A stretch of 64,000 bases of DNA from Antennarius striatus (lineage: Eukaryota > Chordata > Actinopteri > Lophiiformes > Antennariidae): positions 273,501 through 337,500 of the forward strand of contig NC_090783.1 in assembly GCF_040054535.1 (NCBI RefSeq). Reading direction: 5' to 3'. The position numbers and the translations under genes are program-made. Shown piece after piece: positions 17,156 through 46,502 of this stretch. A model generated the notes under the pieces. The model searched no databases. It saw nothing but the letters and a program-made list of their open reading frames with translations, and was not told where the DNA came from. The first letter of the stretch is position 1; each line of letters opens with the position of its first letter.

Positions 17156-20100
17156 GTGCTGACCGTTCACTTCTGGTTTCTGGACTTCCTGTTGTCGTCT
17201 GGTGAAACTGTCTGCTCAGCAGCTTCCAGTGGGAGGGGCTTCCTGGAGATTCAGACTACCAATCAGAGCGGTGCGTCTGTGCTGACGCTGCGTTTTAGAC
17301 GAGCGGTTTCTGTCAGGGGTGGAGCTGGACCCACACTGGACTGTCCTCAGCAGGGGGCGGGACCAGGTGTGAGCGGGCCCAGTGTGTGGTCTCAGGTGTG
17401 AACGTGTCTCTCTCCAGCTCACCCTGGTGGACATGATGGTGTATGGCGCCCTGCGGGCGTCCAACTCGAGTGCCGTCCGCTGGTCCCGAGTCCTCCGGCC
17501 GCTGCTGCTGGTCAACGTGACCGAGGGACGACAGGTAAGTCCCGCCCTGTTAGCGCCACGCCCTATTTGAGCCCTGGTGCTGCCTTCGGGGACCCGCGGT
17601 GCCTTCGGGGACCCGCGGTGCCTTCGGGGACCCGCGGTGCCCTCGGGGACCCGCGGTGCCTTCGGGGACCCGCGGTGCCTTCGGGGACCCGCGGTGCCTT
17701 CAGGGTCTGTGTGTTGCAGCTGCGCCGCGCCTTCAGGAGCATCAGGAACGCCGTCCCTCAGATCTTCTACGTCTTCCTGCTCTTCATGTTCAGCCTCCTG
17801 ATCTTCTCCCTCATGGCGCTGAAGCTGCTGGGGAAACGGTGAGACGACCTTTAACCCTGAACCTGCAGCGCCCTATGGACACACCCCTAACGTGTGTGTG
17901 TGTGTGTGTAGGGGCCTGACGACCATCAGTGGGGCGCCCTACTTCACGTCCTACCTGGACATCGTGTTTGACCTCTACGTCCTCGTCACCACGGCCAACA
18001 GCCCTGACGTCATGTAAGACCGGGCTCCGCCCCCGCCGGCCGGGCTCCGCCCCCGCCGATGCGTTCATGTCCATCTGTCGTTGTGCTGTCCGCAGGATGC
18101 CGGCCTACAACGCCAGCTTCGTCTTTGCCATCTTCTTCATCCTCTACATCCTCATCAACACCTACATCTTCATGTCCGTCTTCCTCGCCGTCGTCTACAA
18201 CAACTACAAGAAGTACCTGAAGGTAGCCCCGCCCCCGCCCCGCCCCTGAGCCTGGCGCTGCGTGTCTCAGGTGTGCTCGTCCCCCCAGGAGGAGGTCCGG
18301 CAGCTGGTGAGGGCCAAACGCCACAAGATGGTGCGGGCGTTCGCCGTGCTGCAGGAGCAGCGGCCGGGGGCGGAGCCTGTGGTGACCCGGGCCAGCTGGA
18401 CGCGGCTGGTGGGCCGGGTGCGGCCCGGCATCAGCACCGCCCACCGGGAGCTGCTGTGGAGCGTCTCCGACGACAAGAACCGGGGCTGCATCGGTGGGTT
18501 CAGGGCCGGCACGGCTGATTGGTCCCCACAGGGAACGCCCACCACCCATGGGCACGCCCACCACCCACGGGAACGCCCACCACCCACGGGCACGCCCACC
18601 ACCCACGGGCACGCCCACCACCCACGGGAACGCCCACCACCCACGGGCACGCCCACCACCCACGGGCACGCCCACCACCCACGGGCACGCCCACCACCCA
18701 CGGGCACGCCCACCACCCACGGGCACGCCCACCACCCACGGGCACGCCCACCACCCACGGGCACGCCCACCACCCACGGGCACGCCCACCAGCATAATTT
18801 CAATTTCACTTTAAAATTTCAATGTAAAATTTCACGATCTCAGTCTGGTGGCGCTGTGGGGGGGTTTTAATTCCTCGTCTCTGAATCTGGTTTTAGTTTT
18901 TCAATCTCGACGGTTTTTGCCGCCCTGAGTTCAGGCTGCAGGCTTCCTGTGTGCAGCCTGGCCGACGGCGAGCAGGGCACGACGAGCGGCGGTGCCTGAA
19001 CGCACCCTGAAGCCTTGTGTTCTTAGTTTACCTGCTGAGGCACTGAGAACACCTGACGTGGTTTATCATTGACGGGACACGCCCCCCACCAGGTGACCTT
19101 TAACCTGGCCTCATCTCATAAACACTCAGCCAATAGGAGCTGTCCGTTCCCAGCGGGTGGCGCCACGTCGTCTCGTTAAACCACCATTATCCAACATGGC
19201 CGACTTCCTGTTGGGTCAGGAGGGCGGGGCCCCCGGGGTCCGCTGCGGCGCCCCCTCCCCCACATTGACGCTGTTTTGATCGACAGGTAAGCTGGCTTTC
19301 GTCCAATTGGCCGACCTCCTGAACATCGAAGTCATCACCCTCAAGTCGAGGCCACACCCACTGCTCACCAGGTGCCCCGCCCTCTACCTGTCGGCCCCCA
19401 GCCGCCTGGTCTGCCGGCTGGTCCAGCACCGGTGAGGCCACGCCCCTGATGAGCAGATGTGAGAGGGCGGAGCCAGAGACGGCGTGAGGTCATGTGATGC
19501 CTCTGTCGTTGCAGGGCCTTCGTGGTGGCCTATGACCTCATCATCCTGGTGAACGCCGTGTTCATCGGTCTGGACGAGGACCACGCCCTCATCGCCCACT
19601 CCGAGTGGGCGTTCCTCGCCCTCTACCTGCTGGAGATCCTGCTCAAGCTCTACGTGGTCGAGCCGCGCGCCTTCTTCTCCAGACACTGCTTCTGGAACTG
19701 GTGAGATGCCTCCCCCCGCGGCATTCTGGGTAATCCCCTGGCCTAGTGCTGATGATGTCACAGTGATGTCACCACGTCAACAGGTTCGACACCATCATCG
19801 TCATCTCGGCGCTCGTCGCCACCGTCGTCAACTCCGCCTCCAAGTCACGTGAGTCTGGCTCCGCCTCCGTCCCGTGGCCCAATGGGCTTTAATGATGCGT
19901 AACGGATTGGCTCCTCCCCCAGTGGGCGGGTACAGCAGCCGTCAGATCCTGGACATCGTCTTCATCCTGCGTGTCCTGCGGCTGGTCCGGGTGGTGGACA
20001 GCATTCAGAGGTGCAACTCGCCTCCCATTGGCTGGGCCGTGCGTCACCATGGCAACAATGTTGATTGGCTGTCTTCTCTTTGGCCCCTCCCCCCCAGGTT

Positions 20101-21501
20101 CCGTACCATCATCAACACGCTGATCCGGATTGGACCGGCCATCCTGACCTTTGGTCAGCTGATCATTGTAAGTCCAGCCGCGTGCTAGCTGACGCTAGCC
20201 GTGCTAAGATGCTAACATTAGCCGGTCCAGTCCTGACCGACGTTAGCTTTTAGCCTTTAGTGGTGAAGCTGGCTCCGCCCCCTCTTCAGGTGGTGTACTA
20301 CATCTTCGCCATGGTGGGCATGGAGCTGTTTAAGGGGCGGGTGCGGTTCTACGAGGACAGCGACGCCCCCGAGGCGGCGTCCTGCGGTAACGCCCTGCTG
20401 GAGGGGACGGCCTTCGCCCAGCTGGGCTACTGCAAGAACAACTTCAACAACGTGGTGGCGTCCTTCGTGCTGCTGCTGGAGCTCACCGTGGTCAACCAAT
20501 GGCACGATATCCTTCCCCCGCAGCCACGCCCACCGGGGCGTGCCTCAGTTAGCGGTGCTTAGCGATGAGCTAACCTATTGCAGCTAAAGCTAGCGGTATT
20601 AGTATGTGAAGGTATGCTAAATCCACTAGACGTGGCATACCAGTAGCTAGGTAGCTAAATCTGTCAAGTAGCGGCGATGGCGCCGACATGCTAGCTGCTG
20701 TCCCCTCCTCTGCTCTGATTGGTCGGATCGATGCCTTAGCGATGACGTCACTCCTCAGCAGCGGCTTCGCCGCTGTCACCCACGTGTCGGCCCGGATCTT
20801 CTTCGTCCTCTTCCACATCGTGGTCGTCATCGTCATCATCAAGTAAGCTGTATGTCGCCGGGCGACGCCCGTTTGCGCCGTCCTCGTCCAATCACGCCTC
20901 GCTTCCTGTCTCCCAGCATCTTCGTGGCGTTCGTCCTGGAGGCGTTCCTGCTGGAGTACTCGCTGGAGAAGAGCGACCTGCAGACGTCGCTGGAGAGGAA
21001 GATCCAGGAGCTGGAGCTGGGCGTGGCCCAGTGCGTTACCATGACAACCGCCCATGATGCCATCCCACGCTGTGCTCTGATTGGTCAGCACTGATGGGTC
21101 TGTGATGGTTGTTTGTCCACCAGGGAGAAGGTGGAGAACAACTTGGTGGACGCCATGGAAACCAGTGACGGCGATCAGGGCAGCAGCCAATCAGACGACA
21201 GCAAACCGGGCCTGAGGTTCAAGATCGCCTCCAAGAGTAAGACGCGCTTTTATTTTGAAGGGTGCGCCAGTACCGATCATCAGTATTGATCATCAGTATT
21301 CATCATCAGTACTGATCATCAGTACCGAACGATGGTATTGGGATGTGATTGATCTGTTTCCTGTCAGGATACCGGACGGTGGACGCGCTGCTGCAGCGGA
21401 TGTTCGAGTCCGACCTCGACCCCGAAGACTTCGCCGAGAGCGACGACCCCGACGCGACCCCCAGCAGGAACTTCTCCAACCCGGTGTTCAGCTGCGCCTG
21501 A
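15534..21501 (+). CDS. tpcn3: Two-pore channel, TPC3-like; complete, 19 exons, 758 aa
   Basis: Endolysosomal/plasma-membrane cation channel with two 6-TM repeats. Exons: 15534-15590, 15944-16026, 16571-16685, 16938-17066, 17418-17534, 17720-17838, 17912-18013, 18096-18222, 18289-18493, 19287-19431, 19515-19700, 19784-19848, 19923-20010, 20098-20167, 20290-20506, 20752-20842, 20917-21030, 21124-21236, 21368-21501. All phases agree (2277 nt). Filter I is TTANSPDVM (T234-A235-N236), filter II VNQ (604-606). The second voltage sensor has arginines at 500, 503 and 506. The start is the first ATG after a purine-rich leader. TPC3 rather than TPC1/2 is favoured by VNQWHV after filter II, the KIASK/YRTVDALLQRMFE tail and the length. 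Intron 15 is AT-AC; the exon 2 donor and the exon 4 and 7 boundaries sit in tandem repeats. A poly(A) signal lies near 21616. Confidence 0.85.
16016..16400 (+). repeat. Minisatellite carrying copies of the tpcn3 exon 2 splice donor
   Basis: Thirteen occurrences of GTCAGGTGAGTCTGGAGCC (one with GTGTGT), in alternating 27- and 32/33-bp units with CACTAGCCGTTAGCC spacers. The first copy is the true exon 2/intron 2 junction (GTCAG then GTGAGT at 16026/16027). Confidence 0.95.
17066..17156 (+). repeat. (GT)n microsatellite beginning at the tpcn3 exon 4 donor
   Basis: CTCATG ends the exon and the intron starts GTGTGTGTGT without interruption for about 90 bp, so the donor has many equivalent neighbours. 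Confidence 0.9.
17577..17705 (+). repeat. 19-bp minisatellite in tpcn3 intron 5
   Basis: About seven copies of TTCGGGGACCCGCGGTGCC, ending shortly before the exon 6 acceptor at 17719. Confidence 0.93.
18534..18792 (+). repeat. 19-bp minisatellite after tpcn3 exon 9
   Basis: About thirteen copies of CACGCCCACCACCCACGGG, starting about 40 bp into intron 9. It yields spurious open frames on both strands. Confidence 0.93.
20507..20751 (+). other. U12-type AT-AC intron in tpcn3
   Basis: The intron starts ATATCCTTCC and ends GACGTCAC. No GT donor can keep the conserved pore sequence. Splicing at CACG/ATATCC and GTCAC/TCCTC restores codon G-TC (Val609) and reads VNQWHVLSSGF. TGCCTTAGC at 20732-20740 is close to the U12 branch consensus, with its A 13 nt from the AC. 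Both ends and the branch site agree with the minor spliceosome. Confidence 0.9.
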
Positions 21502-22290
21502 TCAATAATCAATATCTATGAAGATCGATTGATCGATCGCTTTTTATATTCACATATATTTTTATATTTGTGTAGTTGTGTAGAAACGTCACAAACTGTT
21601 TACAATCAGCCCAATAATAAATAATAATAAACAAACGTAAATAAATCACAACCAGTGGATCGTTTTCATGCTGAGTCATGATATGTTGATCAATACACTG
21701 ATTATTGATTATTGACAGGATGTTGACCCGCACATCTCTACACAACAAACGACGACAAACGTTTATTTCCGGTCTGGATCAAACCCGCTGGGCCCACGTG
21801 ACCATGATGATGATGATGATGATGAAGAAGAACCCAGCAGACGAACAATCGATCACCGATCGAAGCCCGTAAACAGGAAGCCGTGGTCACGTGCGTGAAC
21901 AGGATGCGGGTCATGAACGTGATGTGAGGGCGCGTGAGGCGTTCACGCGCTTCTTCAATGAGTCAACGTCAGAGCTTCCGGTCGCCCCTGTCAAAATAAA
22001 AGACAGTGGTGAAGGGTTAATCACGATAAACCCTATCACCAGGAGGCTCGCGCGCAGATTGGGTTCGGAACCGGAACCTGAGCGCTGTTAGCATTCATCA
22101 GGACGGAGGGACATGCTAATGTGAGCTAGCTGTGCTAGATAGCGTTAGCTGTTGGAAGCGTAGTGAACATGATGGGCGGAGCTTCTCGCCGGTAGGTGCT
22201 GTACCGTGACGTCACATTGGTTAGTATGGAGTAAATAATGCGATTATGACGTCATCAGTAACAAACAGACTCATTTGTCGACGACGTTAA
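21502..22290. other. tpcn3 3' UTR and intergenic sequence
   Basis: AT-rich 3' UTR with AATAAA near 21616, then a short ATGATG run (21803-21824) and unremarkable sequence. No gene seen. Confidence 0.5.
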
Positions 22291-23070
22291 AATCCGTCAG
22301 GAACTTCCTGTTTCGGCTGGAGGTGCTTTTACTCTGGAGGTCTCGGGCGGATGTTGTGCTGGAGGTGCGTGACGCGGCTTGACGCAGCGGCTGCGGAGCT
22401 GCAGTGCGGACAAACCGGCTGCAGCGGGAGACGCTGCCCCACGGCCCCCGCTGCCCCACGGCCCCCGCTGCCCCACGGCCCCCGCTGCCCCCGCTGCCCC
22501 ACGGCCCCCGCATTGGGTCTCCGGCTCCGCTTCACCAGGTTTAGATACCGGATCCGGTCCCGCAGGACGACCCCGGTCCGCATCCTCCGCCCTGCTCCGC
22601 CTCCTCGGCTGCAGACGCGGGGAACCGGAGGAGAACCCGGACCCGGACGGCAGAGGAGGGGGCCTCCGCTCGGAACGGAACCTGTTTTTTTTTTTTTTTT
22701 TGTGGACCCGTTCCAGCAGCAGGACCCGAACCGAGGGCTGCTGGGGGACATCGATGGTCCGGTCCCCGGGCAGGCCCACACCCGAGCCCTGAGGAGCGGT
22801 GGGCTTCCTGGACCCACATCCAGTCCCAGATGAGGAGCCCCAAAAGGCGGAAGAGGAGCGGACGCTGCGCCAGGTAGGCCCGATCCGGGACCGGGATCCG
22901 GCCCGGCCCGGCCCGCACGGATCAGTGGGTGTGTGTCCCCCCCCGCAGTGATGCGTGAACAGATTGGATGTGTGTCTGTGGGAACGGGACGAGGCCCGGT
23001 GGTCGTCCGGTCCGGTCCGGTCCGGGTCCGGGTCGTGTTCCGGTCGGGACTCGGGTCAGGCCGGGCCAGT
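22290..23070 (+). promoter_or_regulatory. GC/CpG-rich island, probable ttbk1 promoter and noncoding first exon
   Basis: CpG-dense block with a CCCCACGGCCCCCGCTG tandem repeat (22435-22510) and a T15-16 run at 22684. A candidate noncoding exon ends at 22873 (GCGCCAG then GTAGGC). The first coding exon of ttbk1 has its own 3' splice site at 26426. Placement is inferred from composition and splice signals. Confidence 0.5.
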
Positions 23071-23765
23071 TTATTGATCAGCAGGATGCGCTGCTGCGCA
23101 TGCGCAGTGAGGACCCATGACTGTGCACTGCAGAGAAAAGATTCAACATGGGTGATGGGGGGGGGCGGAAGTGCGTCACAGAAGCTTTAGTGAATATATT
23201 TACTGAATTTAAATCAGAACAAGATGACGTCATCGAGGTGAAACACGTGGTTTAGCTCCTGTCAGTGATTTAATTTAACACTGAGCCGTTCAGCTGTTAT
23301 TCTTTACCAGATTAGCATTACATGCTAACGGTTAAAATGCTTCTATATATTAGATAATAAATGTTTAGACATAAAAGTTTTTGTTTGTTCTTGTATCATT
23401 TCCTATTTGTTTGTTAATTATTTGTCATTTGAACGTCATGGATCCGTTCAAAGCAACATTTCACGTTGTTCACTCATTTCTTGCCGTTATTCTTTATTTC
23501 CACTTCTTTGATTTGTTTCGTTTTCATTTCATTTGTTCGGATTGAGAAGCAAATGATCATTAATAATTTAATTCATTCACACCAAAACACAAACGTGTTG
23601 ACTTTATTTAATATGGAAGCAATTATTTTAAAACCTCTTTAGCCAAGCTAATGCTATGCTAACATGGCTGAAAGGTGTCACTGGTCATGTGATCAAAACA
23701 CTTCAGTTCAATGGTGATTCTGAGGAACCTCTCTCTATGCTCCGCCCTCCTGTAATGTCACAACC

Positions 23766-23859
<94 letters not shown>

Positions 23860-26426
23860 ACTGTGCCCTCTGCTCTGGCTTGTAGGCTGACTCAGGATTG
23901 GTTGTAAACCGTCAGGTTTTCCTGGAGCTCAGAACTATGGTGAGCTCTGATTGGTTCACAGCTTGAATGATGTAATCCTGGCTTCTGGCAGAGCCCCTCC
24001 CCCTCCCCCCAGTAACTGACGACCAGATTTGTAGAAGAAGAAGAAGACGATGAGGATGAGGGTTAAAGGTAGAGGACGGGAGGTTTGACTGAAGGAGGTG
24101 CTGGACCACAGAGTTACACACAGTACTACACTATAGTACTACATCATAGTACTACACCATATTACTACACCATAGTACTACACCATAGTACCACACCATA
24201 GTACTACACCTTAGTACCACACCATAGTACTACACCTTAGTACCACACCATAGTACTACACCATACTACTACACCATAGTACTACAACATAGTACCACAC
24301 CATAGTACCACACCATAGCACTACACCATAGTACTACAACATAGTACCACACCATAGTACTACACCATAGTACTACAACATAGTACCACACCATAGTACT
24401 ACACCATAGTACTACAACATAGTACCACACCATAGTACTACACCATAGTACCACACCATAGTACTACACCATAGTACCACACCATAATACCACACCATAG
24501 TACTACATATGTACTGCATCATGTGACTCATGCAGTACTTCTTTCAGTTCATGCTGACAGAAACACGTTTGCTGATGATGACGTCGTCTTCCTCACAGGT
24601 CATGTGATGTGATAAAACACTACAAACAAACACTAACACAACAGAAAACAACAATCCTTTGCTTCCTTGTCTGCCGACAACAGAACATTCAATCCACTCT
24701 GATTGGTTGATGATCTGATGCTGGTCTGTCAGGTGGACTCTGTGGTCCCGCCCCCTGCAGTGACTCCCAGCTGCTGGTCGCCACTGAGCTGATGATGATG
24801 ATGGTGATGACGGTGATGTGCTGCTGGTAGCAGCTGCATCACTGCAGATGCAGAGAAGCCCTCCCCTTCCTGGAGGTCCTACCGGTCCTCCTGGTGCTCC
24901 CGGTACCCCCGTCCCCTCGGGGACCCGGTCTGGCTGGAGGCGTGGCCTCCCGGCTCTGCATGCACTGGCCTTGCATGCTGACAGCATGTTGGACTGATGT
25001 GCATCGCTGAAAACATCATGGCCGCCGCCACCTTCTGGCTGTGGAGGGTGCTACCAATGGATGTTGGCAGGTTACCGTGGTAACGCCATCATCGGGGCTC
25101 ATCCCTGCTGAGGACAGATGGTTTGGATAGTTGTCATTGACGACGCTCAACAACAACAACAACAACGACAGCTTTACTGCAGAAACTAAAACACGCCAAT
25201 TGGGTTCCAGCGGCGGTTCTCGACCGGCTACTTCCTGCCAGGGCCCCACTGCTTCCTGGCGCTGACTGTGCTAAACAGCGTCAAGCTAACAATCATTTTT
25301 AGAGGTTTGTTCTGGACATGGATGGTCTAGCATTGTATTTTGCCTTGATGCTAAGCTAAGTTATACTAATCAGAAACATCGGAGCAGAAGTCAGGTGGGT
25401 CAGACATGTCAAACGAACGTTGAGACGTCGTGTCGTCACGTCTGTGGACCTCAGGCTGAGTTTCTGAGTCCACAGACGTTTGACAGTGAAGCTAAAGCGT
25501 TAGCACTGCGCTAATCAAGATGGAGGACAACTGGTTATGTCCGCATAGCTTAGATGCTGCTCACCACCTGGACTAGCAGTTGTGCATTAGCTGCGTGTAT
25601 GCTAACACTTTTAACTGGAAAAAGGTCGTAAACTGTCTATTACAAGTGCTGAAAGCTAAGAAGTTAGCATAGCCTTGGTTAGCAAGTGTCTGGTTCTGGT
25701 TGATGCTGTCAACCAGTCGACTCGGGTTCAACGGTACCTCGCTAAACACTACAGCGCAGAGGTCACACGTAAAGGGTTGGGGTCAGGCTAGTCTTCTTCA
25801 GGTGTATTAGTAGACTAGTCTTCAGGTGTTGGTAGACTAGTCTTCGGGTGTTAGATTAGTCTTCAGGTGTTGGTAGACTAGTCTTGAGGTCTTGGTAGAC
25901 TAGTCTTCAGGTGGTACTAGTCTTCAGGTGTTGGTAGACTAGTCTTCAGGTGTTGGTAGACTAGTCTTCAGGTGCTAGTAGACTAGTCTTCAGCTGTTGG
26001 TAGACTAGTCTTGAGGTCTTGGTAGACTAGTCTTCAGGTGTCAGACTAGTCTTCAGGTGTTAGTAGACTAGTCTTCAGGTGTCAGACTAGTCTTCAGGTG
26101 TTAGTAGACTAGTCTTCAGGTGTCAGACTAGTCTTCAGGTGAGGATGATGATGAGAGTCAGGCTGCTTCCTCTGCATTCATGATATTTGCTCCAGTTACT
26201 GCAAATACCATCATGCCCCCCCCCACTGATGCCCCCCTCCCCCGGCCTGTAGCCTGATCCAGCTGACGAATGGCTTCTAATGGCCCCATCTCTGATGCCT
26301 GTTGTTCTACTGCTCTGTCCCTGCACATGGGCCCCCCAGGACCAGGTCCCATCGCAGGGCTGTGGTGAGCCTGGGCCCCCCCAGCTTCAGGTGGTGCTGT
26401 CCTGACTGACTGTGTCCCCCCCACAG
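23071..26426 (+). other. ttbk1 5' intron: AT-rich sequence and tandem repeats
   Basis: Holds (GT)n at 23767-23857, a CCATAGTACTACA-type minisatellite at 24124-24510, and a GTAGACTAGTCTTCAGGTGTT-like array (written here as two blocks, GTAGACTAGTCTTC and AGGTGTTG) at 25790-26140. No convincing exon was found. Confidence 0.6.
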
Positions 26427-26477
26427 ATAAATGGCTCTTTCAAGTTGGGAGCTGCTCGGGTCCTGTCCGGCTGGCAG

Positions 26478-42551
<16,074 letters not shown>

Positions 42552-44466
42552 TACAAAGACGCATCGCTGAAGCTGGGGGGCGGGGTTTAAAAACACCGAG
42601 AATGAAGATCAGGTTTCAAGAGTGAAATGAGAATTTCATGAAATTAAAGATGAAATGATGAGAACCAACCAGGTCCTGACCTGATGGTCATGTGGGGTCT
42701 CATCACAATGAGAAAGTCACATGATGATATTTCTGATCACAACGACAAAGTCTAATCATTCTCATCATGACCCGAGATGAGAAATCACGTTCTCGTTATG
42801 AGAAATTACGTAATGATTCTCATCACGATGAGGAGAATTCTCTCCGTGATGAGAATCAGTGTTTTCAGTTTGACCCGTCGACTAATCTCATCATGATGGG
42901 GATTCTCATGTTAATGACTCATCAGATTCTCATGTTAATGACTCATCAGATTCTCATGTTAATGACTCATCAGATTCTCATGTTAATGACTCATCAGATT
43001 CTCATGTTAATGACTCATCAGATTCTCATGTTAATGACTCATCAGATTCTCATGTTAATGACTCATCAGATTCTCATGTTAATGACTCATCAGATTCTCA
43101 TGTTAATGACTCATCAGATTCTCATGTTAATGACTCATCAGATTCTCATGTTAATGACTCATCAGATTCTCATTTGATGACTTTGTAAAGTTCTGACCTG
43201 CTTCTTGACGTCTGGAGGTTTGACTTCCTGTCACGGGTCAGATCAAAACCACCGACCGGCCGTGACGATCGACCTCTCAGGGGGCGGGGCTATCTTTAAG
43301 AGGGAGGAGTCTTAGGGTTGTTTTTCTGTGGATTTTCAAGCTGGAGCGAAATCTGCGTGTCTTTAAACCCCTCGTTTCCCAGATGTCAGCCTCGTCAGAG
43401 CTCCGCCTCCCAGGGCCTGACCCGGTCCATCCCAGACGGAACCGGTTCTGTCCCAGACGGTACCGGTTCTGTCCCAGACGGTACCGGTTCTGTCCCAGAC
43501 GGTACCGGTTCTGTCCCAGACGGTACCGGTTCTGTCCCAGACGGTACCGGTTCTGTCCCAGACGGTACCGGGCCGCCTGCAGACGCCTCTGTTCTTCTCG
43601 GGCTTCCAGTGGTGACTGGTGCTATGGATGCTGATTATCTGTCCTGGGGGGCCCCGCCCCCGCCGGCCCGCCCTGCTTGGACTGCTGCATGGAGACGTGT
43701 CTCAACCCTGTAGAGGACCACAACCTGTCCCTTTAAAGGCGTGACCCCCACCGGGCGGACTGGGACCTGTGATGACGTTGAACGTGAGCGCTGAAAGGTC
43801 AGCTGGTGGCTCCGCCCCTCATGCTGTGATGACAGGTGTTTATTTTGTTGACATGTATATAAAACTTTATTTTTGCCCCCCAGCAGACTGTAGATCTGCC
43901 CCCCCTCCCCCACGCTTGTTTTTATATGCATGAGAAAACAGGGTCACCTCCAGCCGGGCGTCAGACCCGGCGGCCCGGCGGGGATGTTCAGTAAAGTTCT
44001 GGTCATGTGGAACGAGTCCTGTCGTTTGTTCTTACTGGTTCCCATTAAACACTCCAAACAAACCAGGTTCACACCAGATTCAGATCCACTTCACACCAGG
44101 TTCAGATCCACTTCACACCAGGTTCAGATCCACTTCACACCAGGTTCAGATCCACTTCACACCAGGTTCAGATCCACTTCACACCAGGTTCAGATCCACT
44201 TCACACCAGGTTCAGATCCACTTCACACCAGGTTCAGATCCACTTCACACCAGGTTCAGATCCACTTCACACCAGGTTCAGATCCACTTCACACCAGGTT
44301 CAGATCCACTTCACACCAGGTTCAGATCCACTTCACACCAGGTTCAGATCCACTTCACACCAGGTTCAGATCCACTTCACACCAGGTTCAGACCAGGTTC
44401 AGGAAATTTGGGCAAATCAAGAAGTTAGTTAAGTATATCTACGTATGTATTTATATGTATATTATT
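42552..44466 (+). repeat. ttbk1 3' flank: three minisatellite arrays
   Basis: Arrays at 42897-43165 (24 bp, blocks GATTCTCATGTTAATG and ACTCATCA, about 11 copies), 43432-43570 (21 bp, blocks GGTACCGGTTCTG and TCCCAGAC, about 7) and 44065-44400 (22 bp, blocks GGTTCAGATCC and ACTTCACACCA, about 15). The upstream part may be ttbk1 3' UTR; its poly(A) site is not clear. Open frames here are repeat artefacts. Confidence 0.85.
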
Positions 44467-45669
44467 AGGGCTGTCGCTTTAACGCGTTAATTAGATTAAT
44501 TAATCACGCTGCAAATTAACGCGCTATAAAAATTAACGCAATTAATCACGAGTGACAAGTCAATGCGCAAGCATTTTAAATTTGTCCCATTGAGGGACCC
44601 GTAGGCTGCAGTGACGTCACGCCCTACCTGCCCCCCTAGTCAGAAGCAGGGTGACAACACAGATGGACGCCACAGGAGAGCGAGGCAAGACCACCGGGTG
44701 TTTTTCCCGAACACACACGAATCACTGCGTACGTTTGACACGTCGTGTCTATTCGTGATGACACGCCCCCTTAGCCATCACTAGCTGCAGGTGATCACGT
44801 GACGCTACATCACTAGCCTACCTGTGCTACAGGGGATTTTGCTCACTCAGTAGTGGATTTCTGCCTGTCATGATGGTACGTCTTCTGATCGATTTCTTAA
44901 TGTTTTAATTCATAGTAACTATGTTGAGCAAAAACAAAAAGCGGTCAGACGAACATGTGTAACCTGAATGTACCTGTACTGTCTAACAGAACGTGATGGG
45001 AGTCAGGGTTCTGCAGGATCTGAATGTCAAGGTGAACACCTCTAGTCTGGCGCTGGTAAAAATAAAGGAACACTTCCTGAAGCTGATGGAAAACAACAGA
45101 AACAGACTTTGGTGTAAAATGACATCAGAGTAACACCTGTCAAGGTGAAGCTACGCATACCTGAACTGGTCTCTATGACAACAGCAGGAGGCACTGATTT
45201 ACAGGTAGGTCATTTCATGTCAGTTCATGCACTGTCCTGGTTTAGTTCTTTGAAAAAGGTGACATTAATGCACAATTCATTAAATACACCAGGAAAACAT
45301 GTACAGTACTAATGTCTGAAATTGGATTTTTTTTAAACTTTTTTTTTTTACTGTTTTTTTTTTAAACTGTATTCATATTTCAGTTTCAGAAATGCCCCTG
45401 GCCTCATTGGTTTGCTGATGTGCTTGACCTTTTTTCTTTTGAATTTCATTTATAAAGAACACTTAACCAATAAAAATGTGGATTTTAAACCTTCTCTTCT
45501 TGGTGTATTCTATTGATTAGTCAGGAACTACAATTTTGTAATGTCCTAGAATTCAAATTCTTTATTTGGGGCCTTTAGCAGTTATGAGATTAAAATGCGA
45601 CTAATTAGATTAACTAATTACAAATCCTGTAATTAATTAGATTAATTTTGTTAATTGCCTGACAGTACT
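44467..45669. mobile_element. Non-autonomous DNA transposon, about 1.2 kb
   Basis: Left end GGGCTGTCGCTTTAACGCG then TTAATTAGATTAATTAAT; right end, inverted, GTACTGTCAGGCAATTAAC then AAAATTAATCTAATTAATT. These imperfect terminal inverted repeats resemble the abundant fish element whose ends read GGCTGTCAATTAAACGCG. No transposase frame inside; the target-site duplication is not certain. Confidence 0.65.
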
Positions 45670-46436
<767 letters not shown>

Positions 46437-46502
46437 CAGTTCTGCCACCAGGTGGTGCTGACGACATCACGTCCGGAAGCTGCCGTGATGACGCAATCCA
46501 AG

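Noticed and set aside
24870-24970. Collagen-like Gly-X-Y frame on the - strand
   Set aside because: Only about six triplets in GC-rich sequence, with no agreeing splice sites or neighbouring exons.
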